Assembly: GCA_030149365.1 (NCBI GenBank)
Contig: JASBRP010000021.1
Location: 1 to 64,000 of the forward strand
Direction of reading: 5' to 3'
Length of the DNA: 64,000 nucleotides
Origin: Solimonas sp.
Lineage (GTDB): Bacteria; Pseudomonadota; Gammaproteobacteria; Nevskiales; Nevskiaceae
The translations under genes and the position numbers were made by a program. Under the pieces are notes generated by a model. That model was not told the origin of the DNA, ran no database searches, and worked only from the letters and a program-made list of their open reading frames with translations. This document shows positions 40,392 to 50,323 of this stretch, in pieces; position 1 is the stretch's first letter; the number at the start of each line of letters is the position of its first letter.

Positions 40392-42910
40392 GCGCGCCTC
40401 CCGAGCCGGGGCAGCGCAGGATGTATGCGGTAGCGCGTGGTTCGACGGCCACTACCCGGACCAGCGCCGCCGCTTAATTCACCGATAATCCAACCCGCAT
40501 CCTCAAGCCACTCCGCTGCCGCCGCCACGGCATCGTCTGTAGTTAAGGAGCGCCACTGGTTCCGGCGCACCTCACGAAGGGTGAATCCCTCATTCAGTTC
40601 TCCCCGTTCCAGTTTCTTGGCAAGCGCCTCGGCCGATCGCAAGCCGTCATCCCGGAGTAAACCGTAGCAACGGCGAGCATGGGCTTCGAGATACTCACAC
40701 CATGCCGCGGCGCGCCACACGATCTGGGCGGACACAAGGCCTTGGGGGGAGCCGCCGGCGCCCTCGATCAAATGAAAGATTAGTGCGAGAGCGGGAAGCA
40801 GCTTCTCGTATTTCGCCAGGTGCTGTTGAATTAGAGGGTCTTCCTCCTGAGGTATGCGCTCGGTATTTAGCTCTCTGCTCCAATCCGCAAACAGCGCTTG
40901 AGCCTCCACGCTAAATTTGTAGTGGGGGAACTTTGTAGATTCGTCTGCCGGAGAGGCGCCCCAGTCCGTCGGGTTGAAGCTAGCGAGTGCCTCGAACAGC
41001 TCCATGACGGAAGCCCTCACGTCCCGATTTGGTGCTTCGTTGACCCAAGACCATCGATTAGGATCCGGGTAAACCAAGACCTGGAAGCGCTGGAGCATCC
41101 CGTCATTGCCTAGCTTGTTAGTCGCCGATTCCAGATAGCCAACAAGCTTATCCGGCTGTGTTCCCCCGAAAATCGACACGCAGAGATTCGGAATACTGAT
41201 GTGGCCGCGGGCAATGCGGTCCACATCAAAGCCTTGAGTGCCATTCCATGCTTCAAGGAAGAACGCCCGATCCCGTTCATGTCCTTCCATTTCCCAGCCT
41301 GCAAGCAAACCAACCAACTCATCGCGCAGCACCAATTGCCCTGCGGGATTGTCACGCAACAACTCCCCGAGCTTCTCGACCGTGGCATCGTTAGTCTTAT
41401 ACCGCCGAGGCACGGGCGGCCGTGGTTCCTGCTCGCAATGACTTCGAAGGGAAGCTTCAGCTTTGGAATCCGCCTTCCCCTCCTTCGCTGCGGCTTTGAT
41501 GCGACCCTCTAAGCCTTCTCTCTGTGCAGTAAAAGTGAGTTTCTCGATATTGAAGTCGATCAGCTCGCGCTCATGGGCCGTCACCGCTGCGGCCGCTAGC
41601 CGGCTCAATGGTTCCATCCCAGCACTACAGGCAGGAGACTTCTTAACTGACGGAGGGCCGACAATGCAGCCCCAGAGGTTGGGAACAACAACCCAAGAAT
41701 CAGAGGATTTCGGCTTGATTGCACACCGAGCCCCGATAGTAGAGCCCAGCGCGACGAGTGCCGCGGCCGCTACAAAGTCAGGGGAGCAGCTCTTGCGGTG
41801 GGCCTCATCAAGGACCCAGGTCCTCAGCGGTTCAGGGAGTAGTGCCACACCATCGAACGCAGGCACAGGCTTTAAATCCGCCTTGATGGGCTGCATCGCG
41901 GGCCAGGCCTTGGCCGGATTCTCTTGAGCCGCCTGGGGTGCTGTACTAAGAGCGGAGCGGAGCCGCGTAAGCGGAAACCCGTCCGCCTCGAAGTCCGCCG
42001 CGTCAAATCCAGCGGGCAACCCGGGCGAGGTAGCATCTTGCAACACAGCGACGTCGAGGATCCGAACGGAGGTCGCCCCGACTTCCCGAACTAATCGGGA
42101 CACGGCCGAAGCATAAGATTCACCTGCTGAGTCAGCATCCGGCCAAATGACGATCGACCTGCCCTTGAGAGGACTCCAATCAGCCTTACTTGCTGACTGC
42201 GCGCCATTTAGCGAAGTAATACACGCCCAGTCGGAAAGCAGGCGCTGCGCGGCATCTGCCGCTTTTTCTCCCTCACAAACTAGAACCTGCGCGCACGGGA
42301 GTGTTGCCAAGCGGTCCAGGCCGTACAGGGGCCTGGGAGACACAGGGCCCTTCCAACGCCACTCCAGGCGCTCGCCGACGCACCACAGGGTCGCAGGCAA
42401 GAAGTTCTTTCCACCATCAGGTCGATCGAACCGGCAGACCCAGAAAAGAACCTCACCGGAAGATTTTTTATAAGCCCAAGCTGTGGTCGGTCTGCCAAGC
42501 TTGAAGTGGGCTGGAACTGGAGGTCCATCGACCGGAACCGGCATTACTCGCATGGCGAGATCTTCCGCGCGCACTTCGGGTGAGGCGGTCCGTGGCATTT
42601 CGTATCGTGAGACGCCCAAAAGCTCCGTTAGCGCTAACGCCGCCTGCTTCTGGCTGGAACTGGTTAGGTATGCCACCAGCGAAATCAGGTCTCCGCCTTT
42701 CTCATAAATCGCAAAATCCGCCCAGACACCCGTCTCGGTATTCACGGAGAAGGAGCCAGGTCGTGCATCTGACCTTAATGGGTTTTTGACGACATACTCC
42801 GGCCCCCTTCTCTGACCGCCAGGCAGGTACTGGGCTAGTACGCGGTCAACGTTCTCGATGGCAGACCGGGCAATCGAGGCGAAGGAATCGTCTGAAGACA
42901 GGCGAGACAT
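40388..42910 (-). CDS. Primase/helicase-like protein with TOPRIM and DUF3987 domains
   Basis: An 840-residue replication-type protein. The N-terminal region (about 1-110) has GPEYVVKNPLRSDARPGSFSVN, a CHC2-like primase segment. A TOPRIM domain follows (VLVCEGEKAADAAQRLL near 207 and IVIWPDADSAGESYA near 258). The C-terminal half resembles DUF3987 (YfjI) helicases, with the ATP-loop-like GPPSVKKSPA near 417. It probably primes or unwinds replication of the excised island. I start at 42910 because TGATG overlaps the alpA stop; the longer frame to 42952 would overlap alpA needlessly. It belongs to an alpA-primase-small protein operon. Confidence 0.82.
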   Translation of the reverse strand: MSRLSSDDSFASIARSAIENVDRVLAQYLPGGQRRGPEYVVKNPLRSDARPGSFSVNTETGVWADFAIYEKGGDLISLVAYLTSSSQKQAALALTELLGVSRYEMPRTASPEVRAEDLAMRVMPVPVDGPPVPAHFKLGRPTTAWAYKKSSGEVLFWVCRFDRPDGGKNFLPATLWCVGERLEWRWKGPVSPRPLYGLDRLATLPCAQVLVCEGEKAADAAQRLLSDWACITSLNGAQSASKADWSPLKGRSIVIWPDADSAGESYASAVSRLVREVGATSVRILDVAVLQDATSPGLPAGFDAADFEADGFPLTRLRSALSTAPQAAQENPAKAWPAMQPIKADLKPVPAFDGVALLPEPLRTWVLDEAHRKSCSPDFVAAAALVALGSTIGARCAIKPKSSDSWVVVPNLWGCIVGPPSVKKSPACSAGMEPLSRLAAAAVTAHERELIDFNIEKLTFTAQREGLEGRIKAAAKEGKADSKAEASLRSHCEQEPRPPVPRRYKTNDATVEKLGELLRDNPAGQLVLRDELVGLLAGWEMEGHERDRAFFLEAWNGTQGFDVDRIARGHISIPNLCVSIFGGTQPDKLVGYLESATNKLGNDGMLQRFQVLVYPDPNRWSWVNEAPNRDVRASVMELFEALASFNPTDWGASPADESTKFPHYKFSVEAQALFADWSRELNTERIPQEEDPLIQQHLAKYEKLLPALALIFHLIEGAGGSPQGLVSAQIVWRAAAWCEYLEAHARRCYGLLRDDGLRSAEALAKKLERGELNEGFTLREVRRNQWRSLTTDDAVAAAAEWLEDAGWIIGELSGGAGPGSGRRTTRYRIHPALPRLGRRA

Positions 42911-43122
42911 CACTTTTGCCCGCGAGACGAAGCCACGCGCTGAACGAGCCACTGCTCCACTTCGCTCTCAATCCAACCTACCGCACGAGCCCCGAGGGAA
43001 ATGGGAGGCGGGAACTTGCCATCTGATACCGCCGCATAGATCGTGCTGCGAGAGAGGCCCGTGCGGGCTTCCACTACATTCCTCCGCAGGATGACTACGG
43101 GTGCCTGATTCTGCTTAGCCAT
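42910..43122 (-). CDS. AlpA-family DNA-binding regulator
   Basis: A 70-residue MerR-like winged helix-turn-helix protein: VVEARTGLSRSTIYAAVSDGKFPPPISLGARAVGWIESEVEQWLVQR is the AlpA signature. Such proteins control excision or replication genes of P4-type elements. It overlaps the primase-like gene by one base, and is the first gene of that operon. Confidence 0.9.
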   Translation of the reverse strand: MAKQNQAPVVILRRNVVEARTGLSRSTIYAAVSDGKFPPPISLGARAVGWIESEVEQWLVQRVASSRGQK

Positions 43123-43232
43123 GATTCGCTCCAGTTGAAGCGTTCCGGAAGAGCCCGGAACACGGCTATGGATTTAATAGCCGAGGAGCGATCAGTAAAA
43201 GCAAATCGGAAGTGCAAAAAAATTTCCGGAAA

Positions 43233-44123
43233 TTATTGCGACTCGGGACTTTCCGCTTTTCCTCCAGCGGCCACAGCCTCCAAGAATCTCAGGTAGCCCG
43301 GGGACAAAAGCTTCTTTGCGAGGCCGGCAGTCGTTTTTCGGACTACTTCTTCCCCCGCGGCTTCCCAGCGGCTGAAGATGGCGTCGGCCATGACACGATT
43401 GGAGATCCTCTTCCTGTTCTGAATTGCCCAGAGTGTCAGATCTATGTAGGGGAGCACGCCAAATCGGAGCCAGCCAGCAAAGTCGAGCCTGAACGGCTTG
43501 GGTGCCGTTAGTGATGCGTCTTCGGAGGCCTTCCGCAGCTCACTCAACAACTCCAGGAGCTGGTCTTGCAGGAGCCGATCGGGAAGCGTTAGGTCCACCC
43601 GCACGGTGGCCCATTGGCTATCCACTCGTGCCGCGGCATCAATGGAACTTAGAAATTTGGCCCGACCGGGATGAGAAAGAGGATCTCGAATGGCGGGTGC
43701 GTTCTCGAACACATGCGCGAAGTACCGGCGGCTGTAGTCGCGAACATTCGCATCCACCATCGCCTCATAAAGATAAAACTCATGGGTCGTCAAACGACGA
43801 ACGCCAAGCGCGCTGCGCGGCTGACTCTCAGCCCCATCCATGCTGAGTAAAAAGTGAACTCTCAACGAGTCATCGGTCCGAAAGTCCCGGAACGGGTTTT
43901 CCCGTAGTGCCGTCAAAGCAGCCATATTGAGGCCGTGATACTCGCGGACAGCCCCTGATGGGGATTCGCCGAGAAGATGCCCGTCCTCCTCAAGCCAAGT
44001 TTTAAGCTCAGCGCGGATGGATAGCTGTTCGACCCAGCCGGCGGCCCCCAAGGTGGTTGCAGCCTGGTACTTCGCCAGGTCAAACCACGCCGGCAGATCG
44101 CTATGTTGTAGCCTCTTCGGCAC
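43233..44123 (-). CDS. DUF6387-like hypothetical protein
   Basis: A 296-residue protein opening LPAWFDLAKYQAATTLGAAGWVEQLSIRAEL, a pattern I associate with DUF6387 proteins of integrated elements. Repeated hydrophobic helices (LTLPDRLLQDQLLELLSELRK) and LTLWAIQNRKRISNRVMADAIF follow. No catalytic motif or signal peptide is evident. It lies between alpA and hsdM, transcribed leftward with the replication operon, about 110 bp upstream of alpA. Confidence 0.6.
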   Translation of the reverse strand: MPKRLQHSDLPAWFDLAKYQAATTLGAAGWVEQLSIRAELKTWLEEDGHLLGESPSGAVREYHGLNMAALTALRENPFRDFRTDDSLRVHFLLSMDGAESQPRSALGVRRLTTHEFYLYEAMVDANVRDYSRRYFAHVFENAPAIRDPLSHPGRAKFLSSIDAAARVDSQWATVRVDLTLPDRLLQDQLLELLSELRKASEDASLTAPKPFRLDFAGWLRFGVLPYIDLTLWAIQNRKRISNRVMADAIFSRWEAAGEEVVRKTTAGLAKKLLSPGYLRFLEAVAAGGKAESPESQ

Positions 44124-44247
44124 TAGAACCCCACCTCTGTCTCAGATTCAGCGCCTAGCCACCGATTCGGTGGGCTGACGCCGGGCTAAAATTCATAAAT
44201 ACTGGGCATCGGGGCCCCTTTTCGCTCCTACAATAATATAAGGACAC

Positions 44248-45795
44248 ATGGCAGCAGACCTCGCAGCAGCGGAAACCCGTCTCTGGGCAGCCGCGGACCA
44301 GCTTTGGGCTAACACCGGCCTGCGCCCAGCGGACTTCTCGGAGCCCGTTCTGGGCCTGATCTTCCTCCGCTACGCCGACAAGCGCTTCGAGGAGGCCCGC
44401 GCCACGCTGCTCGCCAAGGGCTTCGAAGCGGACGAACTGGAGCCGCATGACTTCCAGGCTGAGGGCGTGGTTTACCTACCCGACACGGCTCGCTTCTCTA
44501 CCCTGCTACAGCTCACCGAGGGTGACAATGTCGGCAGGGCCCTGAATGAGGCCATGCTGCTGATCGAAGGCGGCAATCCGGAGTTGCGCGGCGTACTTCC
44601 GCGCAGCTACAACAAGCTGCCCGGGCCTACTTTGGTGGAATTGCTGCGGCTACTGGCTCCCCTAGACCTCGCAGGCGACGCCTTCGGCAAGGTCTACGAA
44701 TACTTCCTCGGCAGCTTCGCGCGGGCCGACGGTGCCAAGGGTGGCGTGTTCTACACGCCAACAAGCATCGTCCGGCTGATCGTCGAAATCCTCCAGCCTT
44801 ATCATGGCCGGATCTTCGATCCCGCCTGTGGTTCCGGCGGCATGTTCGTGCAGTCCGCGGACTTCGTGCAGCGGCATAAAAAGAACGCCACTAGCGAACT
44901 AACCTGCTTCGGCACCGAAAAAGATGCCAAGACAGTGAAGCTCGCCAAGATGAACCTTGCCGTGCACGGTCTTTCCGGAGACGTGCGCGAAGCGAACACC
45001 TACTACGAAGACCCGCACAAGGCAGCGGGCCGATTCGATTTCGTGATGGCCAATCCGCCCTTCAACGTTTCCGGAGTGGACAAGGATCGTCTCAAGGAAG
45101 ACCGACGCTTCCCGCTGGGCCTGCCGGGTGCGGACAGCGCAAACTACCTGTGGATACAACTATTCCACTCGGCGCTCAGTGACACTGGCCGAGCGGGCTT
45201 CGTCATGGCGTCCGGAGCTGAAGGCTCACGCAATCAAAGCGAACTGGAAATCAGGAAGAAGTTAATCCAATCCAGGGCCGTGGACGTGATCGTTAGTGTT
45301 GGCCCCAATATGTTCTATACCGTAACCCTGCCATGCGTCCTATGGTTCTTTGATAAAGGCAAGCGTCACGGAGTCCGCAAGGATACGGTGCTGTTCGTGG
45401 ACGCGCGGCCCTACTTTAAGCAGGTTACACGTGCCGTCCGCGAATTCACTCCGGAGCAACTTGAGTTCTTAGCTAACGTAGTGCGGCTTTATCGTGGCGA
45501 GGGCCCAGAGTTTATAACCGACAGCCGCAAGATGCTGGCCGAGAAGTTTCCAAAGACTAAATATAGGGATGTGGCGGGACTGTGCAAAGCCGCGACGCTG
45601 GCCGAGATTGAGGCTCAGGGTTGGAGCCTAAGTCCCAGCCGCTATGTTGGGGTCGGAGAGCGAGCCAGAGACACAGCGGACTTTTCGGAGCGGTTCACCG
45701 AACTCAACGCGGAGTTGGTACAGCTTTCGGAAGAAAGCGCAGCTATCGAAGCATTGATTCAGAAACAGGCTGCGATGATTTTGGAGCGAGCGTGA
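44248..45795 (+). CDS. hsdM: Type I restriction-modification DNA methyltransferase subunit
   Basis: A 515-residue N6-adenine methyltransferase. It has the N-terminal HsdM domain (AADQLWANTGLRPADFSEPVLGLIFLRYADKRF), the AdoMet site FDPACGSGGMFV (near 190) and the catalytic NPPFN (near 269). Together with HsdS it methylates the recognition sequence; with HsdR it forms the restriction complex. Its stop overlaps the hsdS start by 4 bp. An AT-rich promoter region with TATAAGGAC just before the ATG lies downstream of the divergent DUF6387-like gene. Confidence 0.96.
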   Translation: MAADLAAAETRLWAAADQLWANTGLRPADFSEPVLGLIFLRYADKRFEEARATLLAKGFEADELEPHDFQAEGVVYLPDTARFSTLLQLTEGDNVGRALNEAMLLIEGGNPELRGVLPRSYNKLPGPTLVELLRLLAPLDLAGDAFGKVYEYFLGSFARADGAKGGVFYTPTSIVRLIVEILQPYHGRIFDPACGSGGMFVQSADFVQRHKKNATSELTCFGTEKDAKTVKLAKMNLAVHGLSGDVREANTYYEDPHKAAGRFDFVMANPPFNVSGVDKDRLKEDRRFPLGLPGADSANYLWIQLFHSALSDTGRAGFVMASGAEGSRNQSELEIRKKLIQSRAVDVIVSVGPNMFYTVTLPCVLWFFDKGKRHGVRKDTVLFVDARPYFKQVTRAVREFTPEQLEFLANVVRLYRGEGPEFITDSRKMLAEKFPKTKYRDVAGLCKAATLAEIEAQGWSLSPSRYVGVGERARDTADFSERFTELNAELVQLSEESAAIEALIQKQAAMILERA

Positions 45796-47096
45796 GCTGG
45801 ACCGAACATAAACTTGGAGACTGTATTCGTCTCGCGTCTGGAGGAACACCTTCAAAATCAAACCCAGTCTATTGGACGGGAGAAATCCCTTGGATTTCTT
45901 GCAAGGACATGAAGTGTTTGCGCATTGCAGACACAGAAGATCACGTTAGTGCCGAAGCCATCGGAAACGGCACGCGACTCGTACCTGACGGCACGATCCT
46001 GATCGTTGTGCGTGGGATGATTTTAGCAAAGGATTTTCCGGTGGCCGAAGCGCAACGGGCCGTATCCTTCAATCAAGACCTGAAAGCGGTGACACCCGTT
46101 GAAGGCGTGGAGTCGCGTTTTCTTCTCTACTGGTTTCTCGCTAACAAGAATTTGTTGATGGGTTCCTGCGACGAAGCCGCCCATGGAACGAAGCGCCTTC
46201 AAACCGATCGCCTGCTGAGCATGCCCATTTCTCTTCCCAGCCAGCCCGTTCAGCGCCGCATTGCTTCCATACTCTCGGCCTACGACGACTTGATCGAGAA
46301 CAACACGCGGCGCATAGCGATCCTAGAGGAGATGGCCCGGCGCATGTTCGAGGAGTGGTTCGTCCGCCTCCGATTCCCCGGCCGGGAGAACGTGCGGATG
46401 GTGAAGAGCGAGTTGGGGCTGGTGCCAGAGGGTTGGCAACATCTCTCGCTTGGGTCACTCGTTACACACCATATCGGCGGTGGCTGGGGGGAAGAGGAGC
46501 AATCGGACGATTTCTCGGTTCCCGCTTACGTGATCCGCGGGACCGACATCCCTGATGTTCGCATTGCTAGCCTGGGCAAATCACCACTGCGCTATCACAC
46601 TCCTTCGAACTTCCGGAGTCGCAAGCTGCAAGGCCGGGACATCGTGTTCGAGGTGTCGGGAGGCAGCAAAGATCAGCCCGTTGGAAGAGCGGTAATGGTA
46701 GGGGAACGATTGCTCTCGCGGTTGGCAGCGCCGGTCATCTGCGCGAGCTTCTGCCGCCTCATCCGTGCTGATACGAAGCAGATACTTCCAGAGATTTTGC
46801 GACTTCATTTTGACTACATATACACAAGCCGGGAGATCATGCAGTACCAAACGCAGTCTACTGGCATCAGCAACTTCAAATTCACCTTGTTCTTGGAGAA
46901 AGAGTTGATACTGAAGCCCGCTGCTTCAGTACAGGCGCTTTTTGCCGCCGCAGTCCGACCAATGTTGGAGCTTGTTGAGGCCCTTGGCGTCAAGAACTCT
47001 AATCTACGCACCACGCGCGACGTGCTCATACCCAAGCTTATATCTGGCGAGCTAGACGTGTCGGCTATATCCGAATTTGAGACTGTCGGCGCATGA
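45792..47096 (+). CDS. hsdS: Type I restriction-modification specificity subunit
   Basis: A 434-residue specificity subunit with two target-recognition domains. The first (about 1-150) starts WTEHKLGDCIRLASGGTPSKSNPVYWTGEIPWISCKDM; the second (about 215-360) starts GLVPEGWQHLSLGSLVTHHIGGGW. Each is followed by a conserved helix (SILSAYDDLIENNTRRIAILEEMARRMFEEWF; LFAAAVRPMLELVEALGVKNSNLRTTRDVLIPKLISGEL). It uses a GTG start overlapping hsdM (GTGA). The bipartite sequence it recognises cannot be read from here. Confidence 0.93.
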   Translation: MSWTEHKLGDCIRLASGGTPSKSNPVYWTGEIPWISCKDMKCLRIADTEDHVSAEAIGNGTRLVPDGTILIVVRGMILAKDFPVAEAQRAVSFNQDLKAVTPVEGVESRFLLYWFLANKNLLMGSCDEAAHGTKRLQTDRLLSMPISLPSQPVQRRIASILSAYDDLIENNTRRIAILEEMARRMFEEWFVRLRFPGRENVRMVKSELGLVPEGWQHLSLGSLVTHHIGGGWGEEEQSDDFSVPAYVIRGTDIPDVRIASLGKSPLRYHTPSNFRSRKLQGRDIVFEVSGGSKDQPVGRAVMVGERLLSRLAAPVICASFCRLIRADTKQILPEILRLHFDYIYTSREIMQYQTQSTGISNFKFTLFLEKELILKPAASVQALFAAAVRPMLELVEALGVKNSNLRTTRDVLIPKLISGELDVSAISEFETVGA

Positions 47097-50000
47097 GACC
47101 AACGCTCAGCATCAAGGAGATGTCGGCCCACTACGGCGAGCTAATGCTCGTGGAGCAGCCGGCGATTCGACTACTTGAAGAGCTGGGCTGGGCGCACGCA
47201 AACCTCTACGCGGAGGCCTTCGGCGAAAACGGCACCGAGGCCCGCGAAAGCGAGCATCAAGTCGTTCTCACGCGCCGCCTGCGCCATGCGCTTAAGAAAC
47301 TCAATCCGGGACTACCGGCAGAAGCCTATACGCAGGCCATAGAACAACTCGTGAGGGATCGCTCCAAGCAGCTACCCATCAACGCCAACCGCGAGGTCTA
47401 TGACCTTATCAAGGGTGGCGTAAAGGTAGCAGTGCCCGACGCGCACGGGGGACAGATGACCGAGACACTGCGCGTGATCGATTGGACCACGCCGAGCAAC
47501 AACGATTACTTCCTTGCTTCGCAGATGTGGGTAGCGGGCGATATGTATCGGCGCCGCTGCGACCTACTGGCTTTCGTCAACGGGCTGCCTCTGGTCTTCA
47601 TTGAACTGAAAAAGCCGAGCGTGCCACTCAAGGGCGCGTTCGACGGCAACCTCAAGGACTACCGCGGGCAGTCCATCCCGCAGCTCTTCCACCCCAACGC
47701 CTTCATCCTGCTGTCCAACGGCTCCGACACCAGGGTGGGTAACCTCACCAGCGCCTGGGAGCACTTCTTCGACTGGAAGCGCGTGGATGACGAAGCTGAG
47801 GCCGGCAAGGTCTCGCTGGAGCGGGCGCTGCGCGGCCTGCTGGAGCCGGCCAAGCTGCTGGACTACGTCGAAAACTTCACGGTCTTCGAGGCCGGCCGTG
47901 GCGGGCTGATCAAGAAGACGGCGAAGAACCACCAGTTTCTCGGCGTGAACCGCGCTATCGCGCGGCTGGCGGAGCTGCACGAATCGAATGAGAAGGAGCG
48001 CAAGCGGCTGGGCGTGTTTTGGCACACGCAGGGCTCGGGCAAGAGCCTGTCGATGGTGTTCTTCACACAGAAGGTGCTGCGCAAGCTCAAGGGAAACTGG
48101 AGCTTCGTGATCGTCACCGACCGCGAGGAGCTGGACGACCAGATCAGCAAGACCTTCAAGGCGACCGGCGCCACCGTCCGCGAAGACGTGCGAGCGAGCA
48201 GCGGCGAGCACTTGAAGGAACTGCTTCGCGGCAACGAGCGCTACATCTTCACGCTGATCCAGAAGTTCCGGAACGAGCAGGGCAAGGCGTACCCGCAGCT
48301 CTCCGGCCGCTCGGACGTGATCGTGATCACCGACGAGGCGCACCGCAGTCAGTACGACATCTTCGCGCTCAACATGCGCAACGCGCTGCCCAACGCCGGC
48401 TTTCTCGGCTTCACGGGGACACCGCTGATCAAGGGCGACGACGAGCGCACGCGCGAAGTGTTCGGCGAGTACGTGAGCGTCTATGACTTCGCCCGGTCCA
48501 TCGAGGACGGCGCCACGGTGCCTCTGTACTACGAGAACCGCATACCCGAGGTACAGCTCACCAACAAGGACCTGAACAAGGAGCTGGAGGCGTTGCTAGA
48601 AGACGCCGAACTGGACGAAGACCAAGAGAAGAAGCTGGAGCGGGAGTTCGGCCGCGAGTATCACATTATCACCCGTGAGGACCGCCTGGAGGCCATTGCC
48701 GAGGACGTGGTGGCGCACTTCACCGGCCGCGGCTACCGCGGCAAGGCGATGATGGTCTGCATCGACAAGGCCACGGCGGTGCGGATGTACGACAAGGTCC
48801 GGCACCACTGGAAGGAGGCGCTGGCAAAGGCAAAGGCCGAACTGAAGGCCTGGGGTGAGATGCCCGGCTACGTGATGATGGGCAACCCCGAGGAGTCGCC
48901 GGAGTGGCTGCATGGCCGCTACCTTGAGGACCGCGTGAAGCTGCTGAAAGAGACCGACATGGCTGTCGTCGTTTCCCAGGGGCAAAACGAGGTAGAGGAT
49001 CTCAAGAAGAAGGGCTTGGACATTGCCCCGCACCGTCAGCGAATGCTCAAGGAGGATCTGGACGAGCAATTCAAGGACCCGGAGGGCAAGCTGCGGCTGG
49101 TATTCGTCTGCGCCATGTGGATCACGGGCTTCGACGTGCCCACGTGCTCCACGATTTACCTGGACAAGCCCATGCGGGCACATACCTTGATGCAAACCAT
49201 CGCCCGCGCCAACCGCGTGGCTGCGGGGAAAGAATCAGGCCTGATCGTGGACTACGTCGGCATCTTCCGGGCACTTCAGAACGCGCTGGCCATCTATGCC
49301 AAGCCAGGCGAGCGCGGCGGCGAGCCAATCCTGGACAAGTCGGCGTTGGTAGACGCCCTGCGGGAGACCCTGGACAACGCACGCGCGTATGCCACGAGCA
49401 ACGGGTTCAGCCTGGAGGCCATCGCCAAAGCGCAGGGCTTTGAACGCATAGCGCGCATCGACGAGGCCGTTGAGGCGATCCTCGTCAGTGAGGCAGACAA
49501 AAAGCTTTACCTGCAAATCGCCTCGCGCGTGTCGCGACTGTTCAAGGCGATACTGCCGGACCCGCTGGCCAACGAATTGGCGCCGCTGTCGGTGCTCGTG
49601 GCCTACATCGCCGCACGCATTCGGGCACAGACCGATCCGCCAGATATCTCGGCCATCATGGGTGACGTGGAGGAGCTACTGAACGACTCCATCGCCACCG
49701 AGGGCTACCACATCGGCCCGGCGAGCCGGCCGGAGGCACTGATCAACCTATCGGAGATCGATTTCGAGGCCCTTCAGGCCAAGTTCGCGCAGAGCCACAA
49801 GCGGACCGAAGCGGAGAAGCTGCGCCGGCTGATCGAGGGCAAGCTGGCGCAGATGCTCAAGGTGAATGGCTCGCGCGTGGACCTGGCCGAGAAGTTCCAG
49901 AAGCTGATCGACGAGTACAACGCAGGCAGTCAGAACGTTGAGGATCTGTTCAAAGAGCTGGTGAAGTTCGCCCGCGAGCTGACCGAAGAAGAGAAGCGCG

Positions 50001-50323
50001 GCGTCGCCGAGGGCCTCACCGAGGAGGAGCTGGCCATCTTCGACATCCTCACCAAGCCCGAGCCGGTGCTGAGCAAGGCCGAGGAAGCCGAGGCCAAGAA
50101 GGTCTGCCGCGATCTGCTCGCTGCGCTCAAGCGCGAGAAGCTGGTGCTGGACTGGCGGGAGAAGCAGCAGGCCCGCGCTGCCGTGATGCAGACGCTCAAA
50201 CTGGAGATGCGTCGGCTGCCGGCGCCATTCACCAAGGACATTCGAGCTGAAAAGTTGGCGCGAGCATATGCCCATGTCTATGACCACTACTTCGGGGCCG
50301 GACAGAGCGTATACGGTGAATAA
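47093..50323 (+). CDS. hsdR: Type I restriction enzyme motor/nuclease subunit
   Basis: A 1076-residue restriction subunit. The N-terminal nuclease domain contains FIELKKPSV (E-x-K, near 168). The SF2 helicase motor has Walker A THGSGKS-like TQGSGKSLSMVFF (near 311), DEAH in ITDEAHRSQYDI (near 413), TGTPLI and the late motif QTIARANRV. It translocates DNA and cleaves unmodified targets. It overlaps hsdS by 4 bp (ATGA). Its stop codon abuts the stop of the convergent gene at 50,324 with no spacer. Confidence 0.96.
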   Translation: MRPTLSIKEMSAHYGELMLVEQPAIRLLEELGWAHANLYAEAFGENGTEARESEHQVVLTRRLRHALKKLNPGLPAEAYTQAIEQLVRDRSKQLPINANREVYDLIKGGVKVAVPDAHGGQMTETLRVIDWTTPSNNDYFLASQMWVAGDMYRRRCDLLAFVNGLPLVFIELKKPSVPLKGAFDGNLKDYRGQSIPQLFHPNAFILLSNGSDTRVGNLTSAWEHFFDWKRVDDEAEAGKVSLERALRGLLEPAKLLDYVENFTVFEAGRGGLIKKTAKNHQFLGVNRAIARLAELHESNEKERKRLGVFWHTQGSGKSLSMVFFTQKVLRKLKGNWSFVIVTDREELDDQISKTFKATGATVREDVRASSGEHLKELLRGNERYIFTLIQKFRNEQGKAYPQLSGRSDVIVITDEAHRSQYDIFALNMRNALPNAGFLGFTGTPLIKGDDERTREVFGEYVSVYDFARSIEDGATVPLYYENRIPEVQLTNKDLNKELEALLEDAELDEDQEKKLEREFGREYHIITREDRLEAIAEDVVAHFTGRGYRGKAMMVCIDKATAVRMYDKVRHHWKEALAKAKAELKAWGEMPGYVMMGNPEESPEWLHGRYLEDRVKLLKETDMAVVVSQGQNEVEDLKKKGLDIAPHRQRMLKEDLDEQFKDPEGKLRLVFVCAMWITGFDVPTCSTIYLDKPMRAHTLMQTIARANRVAAGKESGLIVDYVGIFRALQNALAIYAKPGERGGEPILDKSALVDALRETLDNARAYATSNGFSLEAIAKAQGFERIARIDEAVEAILVSEADKKLYLQIASRVSRLFKAILPDPLANELAPLSVLVAYIAARIRAQTDPPDISAIMGDVEELLNDSIATEGYHIGPASRPEALINLSEIDFEALQAKFAQSHKRTEAEKLRRLIEGKLAQMLKVNGSRVDLAEKFQKLIDEYNAGSQNVEDLFKELVKFARELTEEEKRGVAEGLTEEELAIFDILTKPEPVLSKAEEAEAKKVCRDLLAALKREKLVLDWREKQQARAAVMQTLKLEMRRLPAPFTKDIRAEKLARAYAHVYDHYFGAGQSVYGE

